NCBI RefSeq assembly: GCF_010671605.1
Contig: NZ_JAABOO010000003.1
Span: forward strand, 499,993-563,992
Length of the DNA: 64,000 nt
DNA from: Leptobacterium flavescens
Lineage (GTDB): Bacteria > Bacteroidota > Bacteroidia > Flavobacteriales > Flavobacteriaceae
Direction of reading: 5' to 3'
Under the pieces are notes generated by a model, which did not search any database, had not been told where the DNA came from, and saw only the letters and a list, made by a program, of their open reading frames with translations. A program made the translations under genes and the position numbers. Every line of letters begins with the position of its first letter. The stretch's first letter is position 1. Shown here piece by piece: positions 44,442 through 53,904 of the stretch.

Positions 44442-44493
44442 ATCTACTGTATTTAGTGATTAAAGAGCGCAAATATGCTTATCCCGGCGGTAT

Positions 44494-45390
44494 TCAGATG
44501 GTAGGATCGGGAGTATTTCTAATACTATTGGGAGAAACGGAGAATTCCTTTTTAAAAGCTTTGGAGAAATGCTGAGGAGAGGAATAACCGATCTCGTAGG
44601 CGATCTCCTTAGCCGACTTATCGGTCCCTAGAAGAAGTTTTTTGGCCAGGCTCATCCGATTTTTATGAATATAGCCGAAAACCGTAGTTCCGAATAATTC
44701 TCTGAAACCTTTTTTGAGTTTGTACTCATTAAGGTTAATTTGTCTGGACAGATTGTGAATGGTAGGAGGAGTATCGATACTCTGATCGAGGATCTCCCTG
44801 GCCAGGAAGAGTTTGTTTTTGTCTTTTGTTGACCATTTTATGAATTTTTCCTGCTCCTCGTCGTAAAGAGATGTCTGCAATACCAATAGTTCCATGCTTT
44901 TGGAAAGGAGAAAAATATCTTTTAAGCCTTCCGAATAATTGCAGTGAACGATCTCATCTATAACCTGGTGTATCTTAAGAGTGTTCGGTCGCCAAAGATC
45001 TGAGAGGATGGTGTTTTCCTTGTTTACGACCTTATCGGCAAAACGTTTGAGGGAATCGTTTCCGTTTTGGGCGATCTTAATAAAGGTATCCGGACTAAAG
45101 TTGATCCCGAAAGTTTCAATTCTCTCACTTTTATTGAATATTTCAAGGTCCAGCCCGTCAGAATACATGATATTATTATGAGTTCCGCGAAGTTTAAAGG
45201 ACGAATTCAGTTGTTTGTAATTAAAGTCGTAATCGCCGGAAATACCAAAATGAAGCCGGACAAGGTCCGTATCGTTACTGGCAGAATAAACTCCCGGACT
45301 TTTATAATCCACAATACTGTGCACCATAGATATATGCCCCAACTCCCAGCGTTCGGAATTTAAAATACCATTATTAAACTGTGTTTTCAT
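44494..45390 (-). CDS. AraC-family transcriptional regulator
   Basis: 298 residues: an N-terminal sensing domain of about 190 residues without a clear cupin motif and a C-terminal pair of helix-turn-helix motifs (PTIHNLSRQINLNEYKLKKG and SAKEIAYEIGYSSPQHFSKA) ending in the conserved FKKEFSVSPNSIR. The arrangement resembles PchR-type regulators (INLNEYKLKKGFRELFGTTV). It is divergent from nirK, with about 360 bp between, but PchR-like regulators more often respond to siderophores or envelope signals, so control of nirK is not implied. Confidence 0.9.
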   Translation of the reverse strand: MKTQFNNGILNSERWELGHISMVHSIVDYKSPGVYSASNDTDLVRLHFGISGDYDFNYKQLNSSFKLRGTHNNIMYSDGLDLEIFNKSERIETFGINFSPDTFIKIAQNGNDSLKRFADKVVNKENTILSDLWRPNTLKIHQVIDEIVHCNYSEGLKDIFLLSKSMELLVLQTSLYDEEQEKFIKWSTKDKNKLFLAREILDQSIDTPPTIHNLSRQINLNEYKLKKGFRELFGTTVFGYIHKNRMSLAKKLLLGTDKSAKEIAYEIGYSSPQHFSKAFKKEFSVSPNSIRNTPDPTI

Positions 45391-45753
45391 TAAAATCGAA
45401 ACAGAATGATTCCTCTAATAACTCTTTAATTGATCATCTCTCAGATCTAAATCATCGCTTCGTACAAAGGAAGATATCTACCTGAAAAGCCTGGGCGGTA
45501 AGATAATGATTTATGCAAAAACCCTGTGAAATAAACCGGAAAAGAATGAAGGGTCCTGTTAATTCAAAGGATAGCATCTCAGTTAGGGTGAAACGTAAAT
45601 ATTAAAATGTAACTAATTAATTATCAGTTTTGAAGAAGTTCTTTAAAATCCCGGAAATATGATATTCGTCATAAAATGATAGGTGAAAAAATAGTTAGAT
45701 TTACAAAAAAGACAAAAAGATCTTTTAATTGTAAAACAATAAACATTAATCAT
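45391..45753. promoter_or_regulatory. araC/nirK divergent intergenic region
   Basis: No gene seen in about 360 bp. Contains the CRP/FNR-like palindrome at 45658-45673 and a weak -7 candidate TAGATTTA (45696-45703) for nirK. If transcription starts a few bases after the latter, the palindrome centre is near -45, close to the class II activator position. Confidence 0.5.
45658..45673. promoter_or_regulatory. CRP/FNR-type palindrome upstream of nirK
   Basis: TATGA-TATTCG-TCATA, perfect 5-bp arms with a 6-nt spacer, the spacing of CRP/FNR-family sites. Its centre is about 88 bp before the nirK start codon. A closely similar site is found at the same distance before norC. Confidence 0.5.
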
Positions 45754-47223
45754 ATGTATTCCGAACCAAAAAGAACAAAAATTAAGTCGTTAATGGCAAT
45801 GGTGTCATTAATGTGTTTGCTTGTTTTTGCAACATCCTGCATAGACAACAACAAAAAGACGGTTTACGAGAATGCTGCAGACATTCCTGTTAACAGGGAA
45901 ATGATCGCAGAATTAACGGCACCTCCAAATGTCCCTACTCCCGTTGGGAGAAGAAAAGCAAAAAAGTTGATCGTAAATATGGAGATCCTGGAGAAGGAAG
46001 GTGAGATGACCGATGGGGTAAGCTATGTTTACTGGACTTTCGGTGGCTCTGTCCCCGGTAGTTTTATCAGGACCAGAGTAGGTGATGAGGTGGAGTTCCA
46101 CCTGAAAAATCACCCCGATAACAAACTCCCTCACAATATTGATCTTCATTCGGTAACCGGCCCCGGAGGAGGTGCAACCTCTTCTTTTGTGGCTCCTGGT
46201 CACGAAGCTCAGTTTTCTTTTAAAGTTTTGAATCCGGGGCTTTATGTATATCATTGTGCAACAGCTCCTGTAGGGATGCACATTGCAAACGGGATGTATG
46301 GTTTGATCCTGGTAGAGCCGGAAGGAGGCCTGCCAAGAGTGGATAAGGAATATTATGTAATGCAGGGCGACTTTTATACTAAAGGAGAGAATGGAGACAG
46401 GGGTTTACAGCCTTTTGATATGAAGAAAGCTGTAGATGAAGATGCAGATTATGTGGTATTTAACGGAAAAGTAGGAGCCATGACAGGAGATAATGCCATT
46501 ACAGCTAATGTTGGAGAAACTGTTCGCCTTTTTGTCGGGAACGGAGGACCCAACCTGGTATCTTCTTTTCATGTTATAGGAGAGATATTTGACGAGGTAA
46601 GAGTTGAAGGAGGAGATCTTATCAATAAAAATGTACAGACAACGCTTATCCCTGCCGGTGGAGCGGCAATAGTTGAGTTTACGGTAGATGTTCCGGGAAC
46701 ATTCATCCTTGTAGATCACTCAATTTTCCGCGCCTTCAATAAAGGTGCTCTTGGGATGCTTAAAGTACAGGGTGAAGAAAATAAAACCATTTATTCCGGA
46801 ACACAGGAAGAGGGGATCTATCAACCCGAAGGAGGAGGAATTCAGGAATTGCCGAACGGAGATCCTGAACCTGTCGCATCTGCAAAAACGCTCCAGGAAA
46901 AAATGGAATACGGAAGAGCAACCTATATGCAAACCTGTTTTGCCTGCCACCAGGCTGAAGGGCAGGGTATTTCCAATGCATTTCCGCCTTTGGCAAAATC
47001 AGATTATTTAAATGCCGATGTTAACCGCTCCATTGATATCGTTTTATTCGGTAAAACAGGTGAGATAACTGTTAACGGGCAGACCTATAACAGTGTTATG
47101 ACAAAACAGGATCTGACCGATGAGGAGATCGCTAATGTTTTGACCTTTGTGTATAACAGTTGGGGGAATTCCAAACAGGATGTTACTCCGGCTATGGTAA
47201 GGAGCAGAAGAAACAATAAATAA
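45754..47223 (+). CDS. nirK: Copper nitrite reductase fused to a C-terminal cytochrome c domain, lipoprotein
   Basis: Reduces nitrite to nitric oxide. ATG 45754 gives 489 residues with a lipoprotein signal (lipobox FATSC); an upstream in-frame ATG at 45676 would bury it. Two cupredoxin domains carry all copper ligands: type 1 H127, C168, H176, M181; type 2 H132, H167, H322; catalytic D130 and H273 are also present. Residues about 380-475 add a cytochrome c with heme site C395-F-A-C398-H399. The fused heme domain probably donates electrons directly. It is tethered to a membrane by lipid. First gene of a nirK-nirV-SCO set. Confidence 0.95.
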   Translation: MYSEPKRTKIKSLMAMVSLMCLLVFATSCIDNNKKTVYENAADIPVNREMIAELTAPPNVPTPVGRRKAKKLIVNMEILEKEGEMTDGVSYVYWTFGGSVPGSFIRTRVGDEVEFHLKNHPDNKLPHNIDLHSVTGPGGGATSSFVAPGHEAQFSFKVLNPGLYVYHCATAPVGMHIANGMYGLILVEPEGGLPRVDKEYYVMQGDFYTKGENGDRGLQPFDMKKAVDEDADYVVFNGKVGAMTGDNAITANVGETVRLFVGNGGPNLVSSFHVIGEIFDEVRVEGGDLINKNVQTTLIPAGGAAIVEFTVDVPGTFILVDHSIFRAFNKGALGMLKVQGEENKTIYSGTQEEGIYQPEGGGIQELPNGDPEPVASAKTLQEKMEYGRATYMQTCFACHQAEGQGISNAFPPLAKSDYLNADVNRSIDIVLFGKTGEITVNGQTYNSVMTKQDLTDEEIANVLTFVYNSWGNSKQDVTPAMVRSRRNNK

Positions 47224-47231
47224 TAATACAA

Positions 47232-48023
47232 ATGACAGCTATTTTCAGATTGGCCATAATCGCATTTTTAATTGGTTTTACGCATAGTATCTATGGTCAG
47301 TCTGAAAATGCTATGGTAAGGATAAAAGGAGGGAGTTTTATTCCCTTATACGGGACGGACTCAGCTACTGTGGTGGTAAAGGATTTTTTGATGGATGTCT
47401 ATCCTGTAACCAATGCGGATTATTTAAGATTTGTAAAAGAATATCCCGCCTGGAAAAGATCGAAAGTAAAGAGGCTCTTTGCTGATAAAAATTATCTGGC
47501 GAATTGGGAAACCGATGAAAACCCCGGACAGGACCTTCTTCCTCTAATGCCTGTTACCAATGTTTCCTGGTTTGCAGCCAAAAAATACTGCGAATGCCAG
47601 GGAAAAAGATTGCCTACGGTTGATGAATGGGAATACGTGGCTATGGCCGATAAGGAAGTCCCGGACGCCCGGATAAAACCCGAATACAATCAATTTATAT
47701 TAAGCTGGTACGAAGCACCGAAAAGTTATAATCAAACCATAGGGTCAACCTTTAAAAATTACTGGGGTGTTTATGACCTGCACGGATTGGTTTGGGAATG
47801 GACGTTGGATTTTAACTCTGTCCTCATATCCGGAGAATCCAGAAAGGACGTAGATAAAGACAGTAATCTTTTCTGCGGGAGTGCAGCAGTCGGAGCGTCA
47901 GACCTCATGAACTACGCGGCCTTTATGCGCTATGCGTTCAGAGGTAGTATAAAAGCAAATTATTCCATTAAAAATCTGGGATTCAGATGTGTCAGAGATG
48001 TTGAAGGTACCGTAATAAATTAA
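47232..48023 (+). CDS. NirV-like formylglycine-generating-enzyme (SUMF1) family protein
   Basis: 263 residues with a Sec signal peptide (cleavage after IYG near residue 22) and one FGE-sulfatase domain: VRIKGGSFIPLYG at the start, MDVYPVTNADYLRFV, PVTNVSWFAAKKYCECQGKRLPT and the C-terminal LGFRCVRD. Position 8 nt after nirK identifies it as the NirV type, repeatedly found beside nirK but with no defined reaction. Whether it has true formylglycine-generating activity is doubtful; the family's catalytic Cys pair is not clearly identifiable. A maturation role for NirK is inferred. Confidence 0.83.
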   Translation: MTAIFRLAIIAFLIGFTHSIYGQSENAMVRIKGGSFIPLYGTDSATVVVKDFLMDVYPVTNADYLRFVKEYPAWKRSKVKRLFADKNYLANWETDENPGQDLLPLMPVTNVSWFAAKKYCECQGKRLPTVDEWEYVAMADKEVPDARIKPEYNQFILSWYEAPKSYNQTIGSTFKNYWGVYDLHGLVWEWTLDFNSVLISGESRKDVDKDSNLFCGSAAVGASDLMNYAAFMRYAFRGSIKANYSIKNLGFRCVRDVEGTVIN

Positions 48024-48033
48024 AGTAAAAAAG

Positions 48034-48642
48034 ATGAAAAAGATATTTGTATTGCTCGTCGGAATGCTAATTTTATTAAGCTCCTGTAATAAAGCAAAGA
48101 GAGAGGAGGAAGCAGCCGTAAATAAAGAGGCTCTTGAAAATGAAGCGATTTCCGAGCTTTCCATTTACAATTTACCGGCAACCTGGACCAATCAGAACAA
48201 TGAAGAAATAGTATTGAAAGACCTGAAAGGTGATGTTCTGGTCATGGTAATGATCTACACTTCCTGTAAGGCTGCCTGTCCGAGGCTAGTGGCCGATATG
48301 AGAGATATTGAGACTCAGATCCCTAAAGCCAAAAAAGGCAATGTAAAATTAATACTGGTAAGTATAGATCCGGAAACAGATACCCCTCAGCGTTTAAAAG
48401 AATTTTCTATTGAGAATGAAATGGAATCGAACCAATGGGTTTTTCTTCGGGGATCGGAAGGAGATACCAGGGAATTTGCAGCGGTACTGGCAGTAAACTA
48501 TAAGAAAATATCCCCTATGGACTTCTCCCATTCCAATATTATTAGCGTTTTTGATCAGGGAGGTGAATTGGTTCACCAACAGGAAGGCCTGGGAGTTAAC
48601 AATAAAGAAACCGTGGCAAAAATTATAGAACTTGCCAATTAA
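48034..48642 (+). CDS. SCO1/SenC-family copper chaperone lipoprotein
   Basis: 202 residues with a lipoprotein signal (Cys18). The thioredoxin-like SCO domain has the copper motif TSCKAACP (C78 and C82, spacing C-x3-C) and the conserved His of FSHSNIISVFD near residue 170. SCO proteins deliver copper to CuA or other cupric centres. Ten nt after nirV, so it belongs to the nirK operon and probably loads copper into NirK or NosZ. Confidence 0.92.
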   Translation: MKKIFVLLVGMLILLSSCNKAKREEEAAVNKEALENEAISELSIYNLPATWTNQNNEEIVLKDLKGDVLVMVMIYTSCKAACPRLVADMRDIETQIPKAKKGNVKLILVSIDPETDTPQRLKEFSIENEMESNQWVFLRGSEGDTREFAAVLAVNYKKISPMDFSHSNIISVFDQGGELVHQQEGLGVNNKETVAKIIELAN

Positions 48643-48689
48643 TAGCTGAATTTATCTGTCAAAGGAGATATTTAAATACAGGATGGCCA

Positions 48690-49307
48690 TTAAATACCCT
48701 CTTTCAAAGGCTCTGTAGCCTGTACAATTTCCAAAAGGTCATTTACGATCTCGACCCCTTTATCTTTGTTATACCAGATCTGTAATTCCCTTTTAAAGAT
48801 ATCATCTATTTTACCGTGTTTCTCCTTATACGCTTTTACCATTCCGGTTGCAGCTTTGGACCTGGCGCCCCAGCTGTCTAAAACCGTATGATACTTATCA
48901 GTAACAATGAGTTTGGGAATGGCCCTGGCCCCGTTTGTCAAAAAGGCATCCATCAGGCCATCATTTTCATCACGAAATACAATTTTAAGATCGATCGCAG
49001 GGGAAGCTTCGGCAATTTTGTTCAGGACAGGAAGGGTTTGGGCTCCGTCTGCACACCAGCTTTCCACTATAACCAGCCAGTCTTGTGGTGTATTTATATT
49101 TTTAAATACTTCCATAGCCTGATCGGATAGCTTTAGTGTCTTATCCAACCTCCTCATCCTGCTTGCGTTTAATTTTGTAAGTTCTATCCGCTCTTTGGTC
49201 TGCATAGCTCCGGAAGTTCTTCCTTCCGCAGCAAACTGCCCTACAAGCTCCATATACTCCTCATAGGAGATTCCCTTTAAAACACTTTCTTTAATTAACT
49301 GATCCAT
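48690..49307 (-). CDS. Thioredoxin-fold protein with a single active-site Cys
   Basis: 205 residues, no signal peptide seen. LVIVESWCADGAQTLPVLNKI is the thioredoxin-type active-site strand and helix, but the usual CxxC is WCADG, so only one cysteine remains. ARAIPKLIVTD supplies the cis-proline of the fold. This is the YbbN-less 'thioredoxin family protein' common in Bacteroidota, function unknown. It lies convergent to the nirK operon and directly downstream of the nor genes on the same strand. Confidence 0.8.
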   Translation of the reverse strand: MDQLIKESVLKGISYEEYMELVGQFAAEGRTSGAMQTKERIELTKLNASRMRRLDKTLKLSDQAMEVFKNINTPQDWLVIVESWCADGAQTLPVLNKIAEASPAIDLKIVFRDENDGLMDAFLTNGARAIPKLIVTDKYHTVLDSWGARSKAATGMVKAYKEKHGKIDDIFKRELQIWYNKDKGVEIVNDLLEIVQATEPLKEGI

Positions 49308-49346
49308 TTCTTTCTGAATAATGTATTTGTTCTTTTATTGAAAAAT

Positions 49347-51116
49347 TTACGATTGATGTTTGATCTTTTCATAGAGTTTTACCAGCGATTGTAATAGTTC
49401 AACCGGGGTTGTCAGTATCTGATAATGATTCTGCCCGAACATTTGTGGTAAGTAATATTTGGCCTGGGCTTCTATGGCCAGGGCATAGGAATTAATTTGC
49501 CTGCGGTTTAACTCTCTAAGTGCCTGCTTTACGTCATTGATCCCGTATTTACCTTCATAGCGGTCATAATCGTTGGGTTTCCCATCCGAAATAAGGATCA
49601 CCCATTTGTTTTTTGCCTCGCGTTCATCCAATCTCGCTCCTGCATGTCTTAAAGCAGCTCCTATACGGGTATAGCCATTGGGCTTAACAGCACCTATTTT
49701 ATATTTGGCTCTTGCCCAGGGCTCGTCAAAATCTTTGGCCGTAATATAGGAAGCATGGTTCCTGGTTTTTGAATAAAAACAGTCTACCGAAAAATCGATG
49801 GAAAACTCGTTGAGGATCTCACCGAATAAAATTGAAACCTGCTTTTCCACATCAATTACCTTATTTCCTGCCGCATATCCGTCACTGGATAAGCTGATAT
49901 CCAGCAACAGGAGGATGGAGAGATCTTTTTCCCTCTTCTTTTTGGACAGGTATATCTTTTCGGAGGGAGTACGCCTGGAATAAGTTTCCACAAAGAGATC
50001 GGTAATCGCATCCAGATCAAATTCTTCTCCCTGTTTCTGTCTTCGCAATTGCTGATATTTGTTGTTTACTGAGGTCAGCATTTTACGCAAACCCAGCAAT
50101 GTGGATGCGTTTTTTTGCAGTGTTTTTCTATAGTAGGCACTATCGGTTTCTATTTGCGACCTGGGAAATACTTTGCAGAAATTTTCTTTGTACGCCTGTT
50201 TGGAATAATTCCATTCGTCATACGAAATATAAAAATCCTTATGACCGGCTTCCGTACTTTCAGAAACTGTAGTATTCTCCATAAAATCTGCCTGGTAAAC
50301 TGAATGAGATGTGTCGTCTACCCGCACCGTGTATTTCATATTTACTTCATCCAATGCATTGGAATGGTCTTCCAATTCATCTTCTCCGTCAAGATCCCTC
50401 CAGTTCCCACCGAATTCTTCCGCGGTTTCGACTTTTTCAAATTGATGCTGAAGCACGGCATCTTCCAGCTGTTTTTCATCAATCTGGACCGAAATGATCT
50501 CCTCTACCGCTTTCGATTTTATAGTTGTTTTTATCTGCTCTTCATTTGCCGTTTTTACCTTCTCAGTAAAATTCTTCAACTTGTCTTTTTCAATGTCAGC
50601 CTTGCTGTTGCGCATCCACTTTCCATAGATAAAACTCAGATCGGCTCCCGAATCGTTCTTGGAACGGCTTTGATAATATCTGATGAGCTTTTCGTGATAT
50701 TCTTTGGCCGGTGGAAATTGCCGGTTCAGGCTGTCCAGTACTGCTTCCGAAGTTTTTTCGGCCTTTTCACGGGATTCTTCCAGGTTGTGCTCCACAGCAT
50801 CGGTCCAGTTGAGTCCCAGTTTTTTCTGAGCAGACAGGTATAATAACCGGAACAGATAAAAACTCACATTCTCATCGGCTGACGGAAAGCCTGCAAAAGA
50901 TGAAGGAAGGAAAAAACTATTGTCTTTATAGCCTCCTTCTCTTTGTGCTTCAAAGATCTCTATAGGTTGTCCGGTAAGGGCTCTGGCCAAAATAGTAAGC
51001 CTGGCTTTCAGATCTTCCAGTTTTACGGCATATTCGATGGCTTCCTGTGACTTTTTTTTTCGCCTTTTAAGAAAGAATGCAACTTTGGTAAATAAATATT
51101 CATCCGGTTCGAACAT
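49347..51116 (-). CDS. norD: NorD, nitric oxide reductase activation protein (VWA domain)
   Basis: 589 residues. A large N-terminal helical region with acidic stretches precedes a von Willebrand factor A domain from about residue 390, with the MIDAS motif LLLLDISLSSDG (D-x-S-x-S) and the later VILISDGKPNDYDRY. NorD works with the AAA ATPase NorQ to insert iron or assemble the nitric oxide reductase. Gene order norC-norB-norQ-norD on the minus strand is the classical order. 14 nt lie between norQ and norD. Confidence 0.93.
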   Translation of the reverse strand: MFEPDEYLFTKVAFFLKRRKKKSQEAIEYAVKLEDLKARLTILARALTGQPIEIFEAQREGGYKDNSFFLPSSFAGFPSADENVSFYLFRLLYLSAQKKLGLNWTDAVEHNLEESREKAEKTSEAVLDSLNRQFPPAKEYHEKLIRYYQSRSKNDSGADLSFIYGKWMRNSKADIEKDKLKNFTEKVKTANEEQIKTTIKSKAVEEIISVQIDEKQLEDAVLQHQFEKVETAEEFGGNWRDLDGEDELEDHSNALDEVNMKYTVRVDDTSHSVYQADFMENTTVSESTEAGHKDFYISYDEWNYSKQAYKENFCKVFPRSQIETDSAYYRKTLQKNASTLLGLRKMLTSVNNKYQQLRRQKQGEEFDLDAITDLFVETYSRRTPSEKIYLSKKKREKDLSILLLLDISLSSDGYAAGNKVIDVEKQVSILFGEILNEFSIDFSVDCFYSKTRNHASYITAKDFDEPWARAKYKIGAVKPNGYTRIGAALRHAGARLDEREAKNKWVILISDGKPNDYDRYEGKYGINDVKQALRELNRRQINSYALAIEAQAKYYLPQMFGQNHYQILTTPVELLQSLVKLYEKIKHQS

Positions 51117-51130
51117 GACACTTACTGGAA

Positions 51131-51952
51131 TTAGATCATTAGATTACACAGGTCTACCAGGGCTTCTGTTATTTCCAGATCGTCGGTAAGAGGTTCTACA
51201 ACTGCAACTTTTACGGCCAGTCGTTTGGGTAAGCCGGAGCGAATTAATTTTCCGGCATCAACCAGTAAACGTGTTGAGACGGTTTCCGTCAAACCAAGTT
51301 CCGTTAGGTTCCTCACTTTGTTGGCAATACTGACCAGTTTTTTCGAAACACTTATATCCAAACCGGTTTCTTTAACAATGATCTCTGCTTCATCGGCGGG
51401 TTTCGGATAATTAAAGGACAGGGCAATAAAACGTTGTCTGGTGGAGGGTTTTAATTCTTTAAATCCTTTTTGATATCCTGGATTAAAGGAAGCTACCAGC
51501 ATAAAATCTGAATGGGCTTTGATAGTCTCTCCCAGCTTATCTATGTACAATTCTTTTCTGTGATCTGTAAGTGAGTGAATAGCAACGATGACATCGGGCC
51601 GGGCTTCTGCAATTTCATCCAGATAGAGAATAGCCCCGTTTTTAACTGCCTTGGTTAAGGGGCCGTCCATCCATAAGGTCTCGGCCCCTTTAATAATGAA
51701 ACGCCCTATCAGATCTGTTGATGAGGTTTCTTCATGACAGGAAATGGTAAGAAGAGGCTTCCCCAGATGAGAAGCCATATATTCAATAAAACGGGTTTTC
51801 CCGCTACCGGTAGGCCCTTTTAACAGCACCGGTAGTTTTTCCGCATAAGCATGCTCAAAAACATCCACTTCTTTTGCGATGGGTTTGTAAAAGGGGGCTT
51901 CTTTTAATGTAGAAACCACATTGCGTTTTGTGTTATTTACTATTGCACTCAT
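51131..51952 (-). CDS. norQ: NorQ/CbbQ-family AAA+ ATPase
   Basis: 273 residues. MoxR/NorQ-type AAA+ domain with Walker A GPTGSGKTRF, Walker B AILYLDEIAEARPD and sensor 1 LVASFNPGYQ. The C-terminal helical domain is typical of CbbQ/NirQ/NorQ. Partner of the VWA protein NorD in activating cytochrome c-dependent nitric oxide reductase. 28 nt separate it from norB. Confidence 0.94.
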   Translation of the reverse strand: MSAIVNNTKRNVVSTLKEAPFYKPIAKEVDVFEHAYAEKLPVLLKGPTGSGKTRFIEYMASHLGKPLLTISCHEETSSTDLIGRFIIKGAETLWMDGPLTKAVKNGAILYLDEIAEARPDVIVAIHSLTDHRKELYIDKLGETIKAHSDFMLVASFNPGYQKGFKELKPSTRQRFIALSFNYPKPADEAEIIVKETGLDISVSKKLVSIANKVRNLTELGLTETVSTRLLVDAGKLIRSGLPKRLAVKVAVVEPLTDDLEITEALVDLCNLMI

Positions 51953-51980
51953 TAACTCGTCAATTTAAAAGATGGATGAT

Positions 51981-53321
51981 CTAATTAGTTACGGGCTCCA
52001 GAGCTTCATCGGTCGGGCGTCCGTGTTTTATGAAATCTACAATGTACAATACGATCCCGGTAGCAAATAAGGAGGCGCATAAGATCAGTACAACAAAGTG
52101 AATGCTGATCTCATCCTGTACGGCCATAAAGTCCATTTTAAATTTACGTTCCAGGTATACCTGTGCTACTCCTGCCACTCCGAAAGCCACCGTCATCCCG
52201 ATCATTCCGATATTGGAAGTCCAGAAGGCAGCACGCCCTCTTACTCCGTCATATAGTTTTCTTCCGGTTAGGTTAGGCAGGGAATAACTGATAATGGCAA
52301 ATACGATCATGGCATAAGCCCCCCAGAAAGCGAGGTGACCGTGCATGGCGGTTACCAGCGTACCGTGAGTATATAAATTTGTCTGGGGCAGGGTATGGGC
52401 AAACCCCAATAGTCCGGCACCGACAAAAGATACTATGGCAGAACCCAAAGTCCAGAACAAAGCCATTTTGTTCGGATGTTTTTTCTCGCCTTTCCTATAC
52501 ATGTTCACGGCAAACAGAGCCATTGCTAAAAATGCAAGCGGCTCAAGAGCGGAGAAGATCCCACCCACGATTAGCCATATTTTGTTTACGCCTATATAAT
52601 AATAGTGGTGTCCTGTACCCAGTATTCCGGATAAAAAAGTAAGCCCGACGATAACATAAAGCCATTTTTCAATAACCTCACGGTCTACTCCGGTAAGTTT
52701 AATAAGGAGGAATGACAATATACCTCCCATAATAAGTTCCCATACACCTTCTACCCACAGGTGAACAACCCACCAGCGGAAGAAAGAGTCTTTTACCTGA
52801 CTGTCAAAAGGCAGCATCCCGGGAAGATAGAGCAATGCGGCAAACAGTAGTCCCATAGAGAGTACCAGGGCCGTGGTGGTTTTGCGTTTTCCCTTAAAGA
52901 GAGTTGCCAGGATCAATCCCAGGAACAACAGTACGTTTGCGACTACCAGAAAATCCAGTTGCCTGGGTATTTCCAGGAACTTACGCCCTTCCCACCAGTT
53001 AAAGTGATATCCTATAATGGCGGCCACCCCTACCAGGGTGAGTGAAATTAATTGAACGTATGCAAGCTTTACACTTACCAGTTCCCGTTGTGCTTCTTCG
53101 GGAATTATATAATATGCTGCTCCCATAAAGCCTGCCAGCAGCCATAGAACGAGCAGGTTTGTGTGTACCGCCCTGGCAGTGTTAAACGGAATAAAATCGT
53201 GCAGGCCATCCAGCCCGATACGGGCAAAACCCATGATAAACCCATAGGTTAGTTGTAATACCAGAAGTAGCATGGATAATGCAAAAAACCAATACGCTAC
53301 TTTTTGAGATGTGTATTTCAT
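51981..53321 (-). CDS. norB: Nitric oxide reductase large subunit
   Basis: Catalytic subunit reducing two NO to N2O at a heme b3-FeB centre, 446 residues with 12 membrane segments. Expected ligands: heme b His in ARAVHTNLLVLW and in MHGHLAFWGAY; FeB His and the conserved Glu in VVHLWVEGVWE; and the FeB pair in GTGHHYYYIGV. The last motif lacks the Tyr-His crosslink of oxygen-reducing oxidases and identifies it as NorB. Absence of an N-terminal extension and presence of a separate NorC make it the cytochrome c-dependent type (cNOR). Confidence 0.95.
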   Translation of the reverse strand: MKYTSQKVAYWFFALSMLLLVLQLTYGFIMGFARIGLDGLHDFIPFNTARAVHTNLLVLWLLAGFMGAAYYIIPEEAQRELVSVKLAYVQLISLTLVGVAAIIGYHFNWWEGRKFLEIPRQLDFLVVANVLLFLGLILATLFKGKRKTTTALVLSMGLLFAALLYLPGMLPFDSQVKDSFFRWWVVHLWVEGVWELIMGGILSFLLIKLTGVDREVIEKWLYVIVGLTFLSGILGTGHHYYYIGVNKIWLIVGGIFSALEPLAFLAMALFAVNMYRKGEKKHPNKMALFWTLGSAIVSFVGAGLLGFAHTLPQTNLYTHGTLVTAMHGHLAFWGAYAMIVFAIISYSLPNLTGRKLYDGVRGRAAFWTSNIGMIGMTVAFGVAGVAQVYLERKFKMDFMAVQDEISIHFVVLILCASLFATGIVLYIVDFIKHGRPTDEALEPVTN

Positions 53322-53390
53322 TTGTTTTGTTTTTTATATATCAGTGTCTGCCCGGATTGACATGCAACAGGGCTCACTTAATACTATTGG

Positions 53391-53828
53391 TTAATTAGTT
53401 TTGTCTTTGGCCAACGGAGATACCACTCTGTCAAAACCGTTCAGATCTATGTCGTCTATCCAATCAAAAAAAGCGATCAGATCTTCAGCTTCTTCCTTGG
53501 AAAACCCATAGGCAACCATTTTTCGACCATTTGGAGCCCAGGGAACAGGGGTCATGAGAACAGCTTTCACATAACCTTCTCCTCTTCTTTCAAGAACTTT
53601 TGTTAATTCAGGGGCGTAATACGCTCCTTCTCCCATTATGGTATGGCATCCCATACAATTGTTCGCCTCCCAGATCTGTTTTCCCCGAACCACCTGTTCG
53701 GTAATCTCCTTATAATTGGACTGGTCCTGTTCTTCACTGAAGGAATATATGGTTAGCCCTATGAATACCAGGAAAGTAACCAGTGTTCCGCCCAGGAAGA
53801 AAGCCCGTGCTTGTTTTTTGGATAGCAT
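53391..53828 (-). CDS. norC: Nitric oxide reductase small subunit, cytochrome c
   Basis: 145 residues: N-terminal membrane anchor (about 8-28) and a monoheme cytochrome c domain with CMGCH (EANNCMGCHTIMGEG). The later region PNGRKMVAYGFSKEEAEDL supplies the axial Met. Passes electrons to NorB. It is the first gene of the nor operon; two candidate regulatory motifs lie upstream (53844-53872 and 53905-53920). Confidence 0.94.
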   Translation of the reverse strand: MLSKKQARAFFLGGTLVTFLVFIGLTIYSFSEEQDQSNYKEITEQVVRGKQIWEANNCMGCHTIMGEGAYYAPELTKVLERRGEGYVKAVLMTPVPWAPNGRKMVAYGFSKEEAEDLIAFFDWIDDIDLNGFDRVVSPLAKDKTN

Positions 53829-53843
53829 ATTGATGTATTTTAA

Positions 53844-53872
53844 TTAATATATTAAGGTCTTTTTATCCTTTA
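53844..53872. promoter_or_regulatory. 29-bp imperfect dyad, copy upstream of norC
   Basis: Core AAGGTCTTTTTATCCTTTA, 16 nt from the norC start codon. Closely similar to 56265-56293 (nrdG) and 56982-57010 (cytochrome c gene). The AAGNNCTT centre is flanked by AT-rich sequence with partial symmetry. It may sit over the -7 or start-site region of norC, which would fit a repressor. Confidence 0.6.
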
Positions 53873-53904
53873 ATGCAAAAAAATAACTTTATTCACCCTA
53901 TTCA

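Noticed and set aside
45636-45650. AAGTTCTTTAAAATC upstream of nirK as a fourth copy of the 29-bp denitrification motif
   Set aside because: Shares AAGNNCTTT and ATC but has a different spacing and none of the flanking identity of the other three copies.
45676-45753. Upstream in-frame ATG for nirK
   Set aside because: Would add 26 basic residues before a complete lipoprotein signal and would overlap the probable promoter.
45391-45753. Control of nirK by the divergent AraC-family regulator
   Set aside because: Only divergent position supports it; the protein resembles PchR-like regulators and no repeated site flanks both promoters.
50304-50843. 179-codon frame antisense to norD
   Set aside because: Very high Phe/Leu/Ile content from reading an acidic helical gene backwards; no independent evidence.
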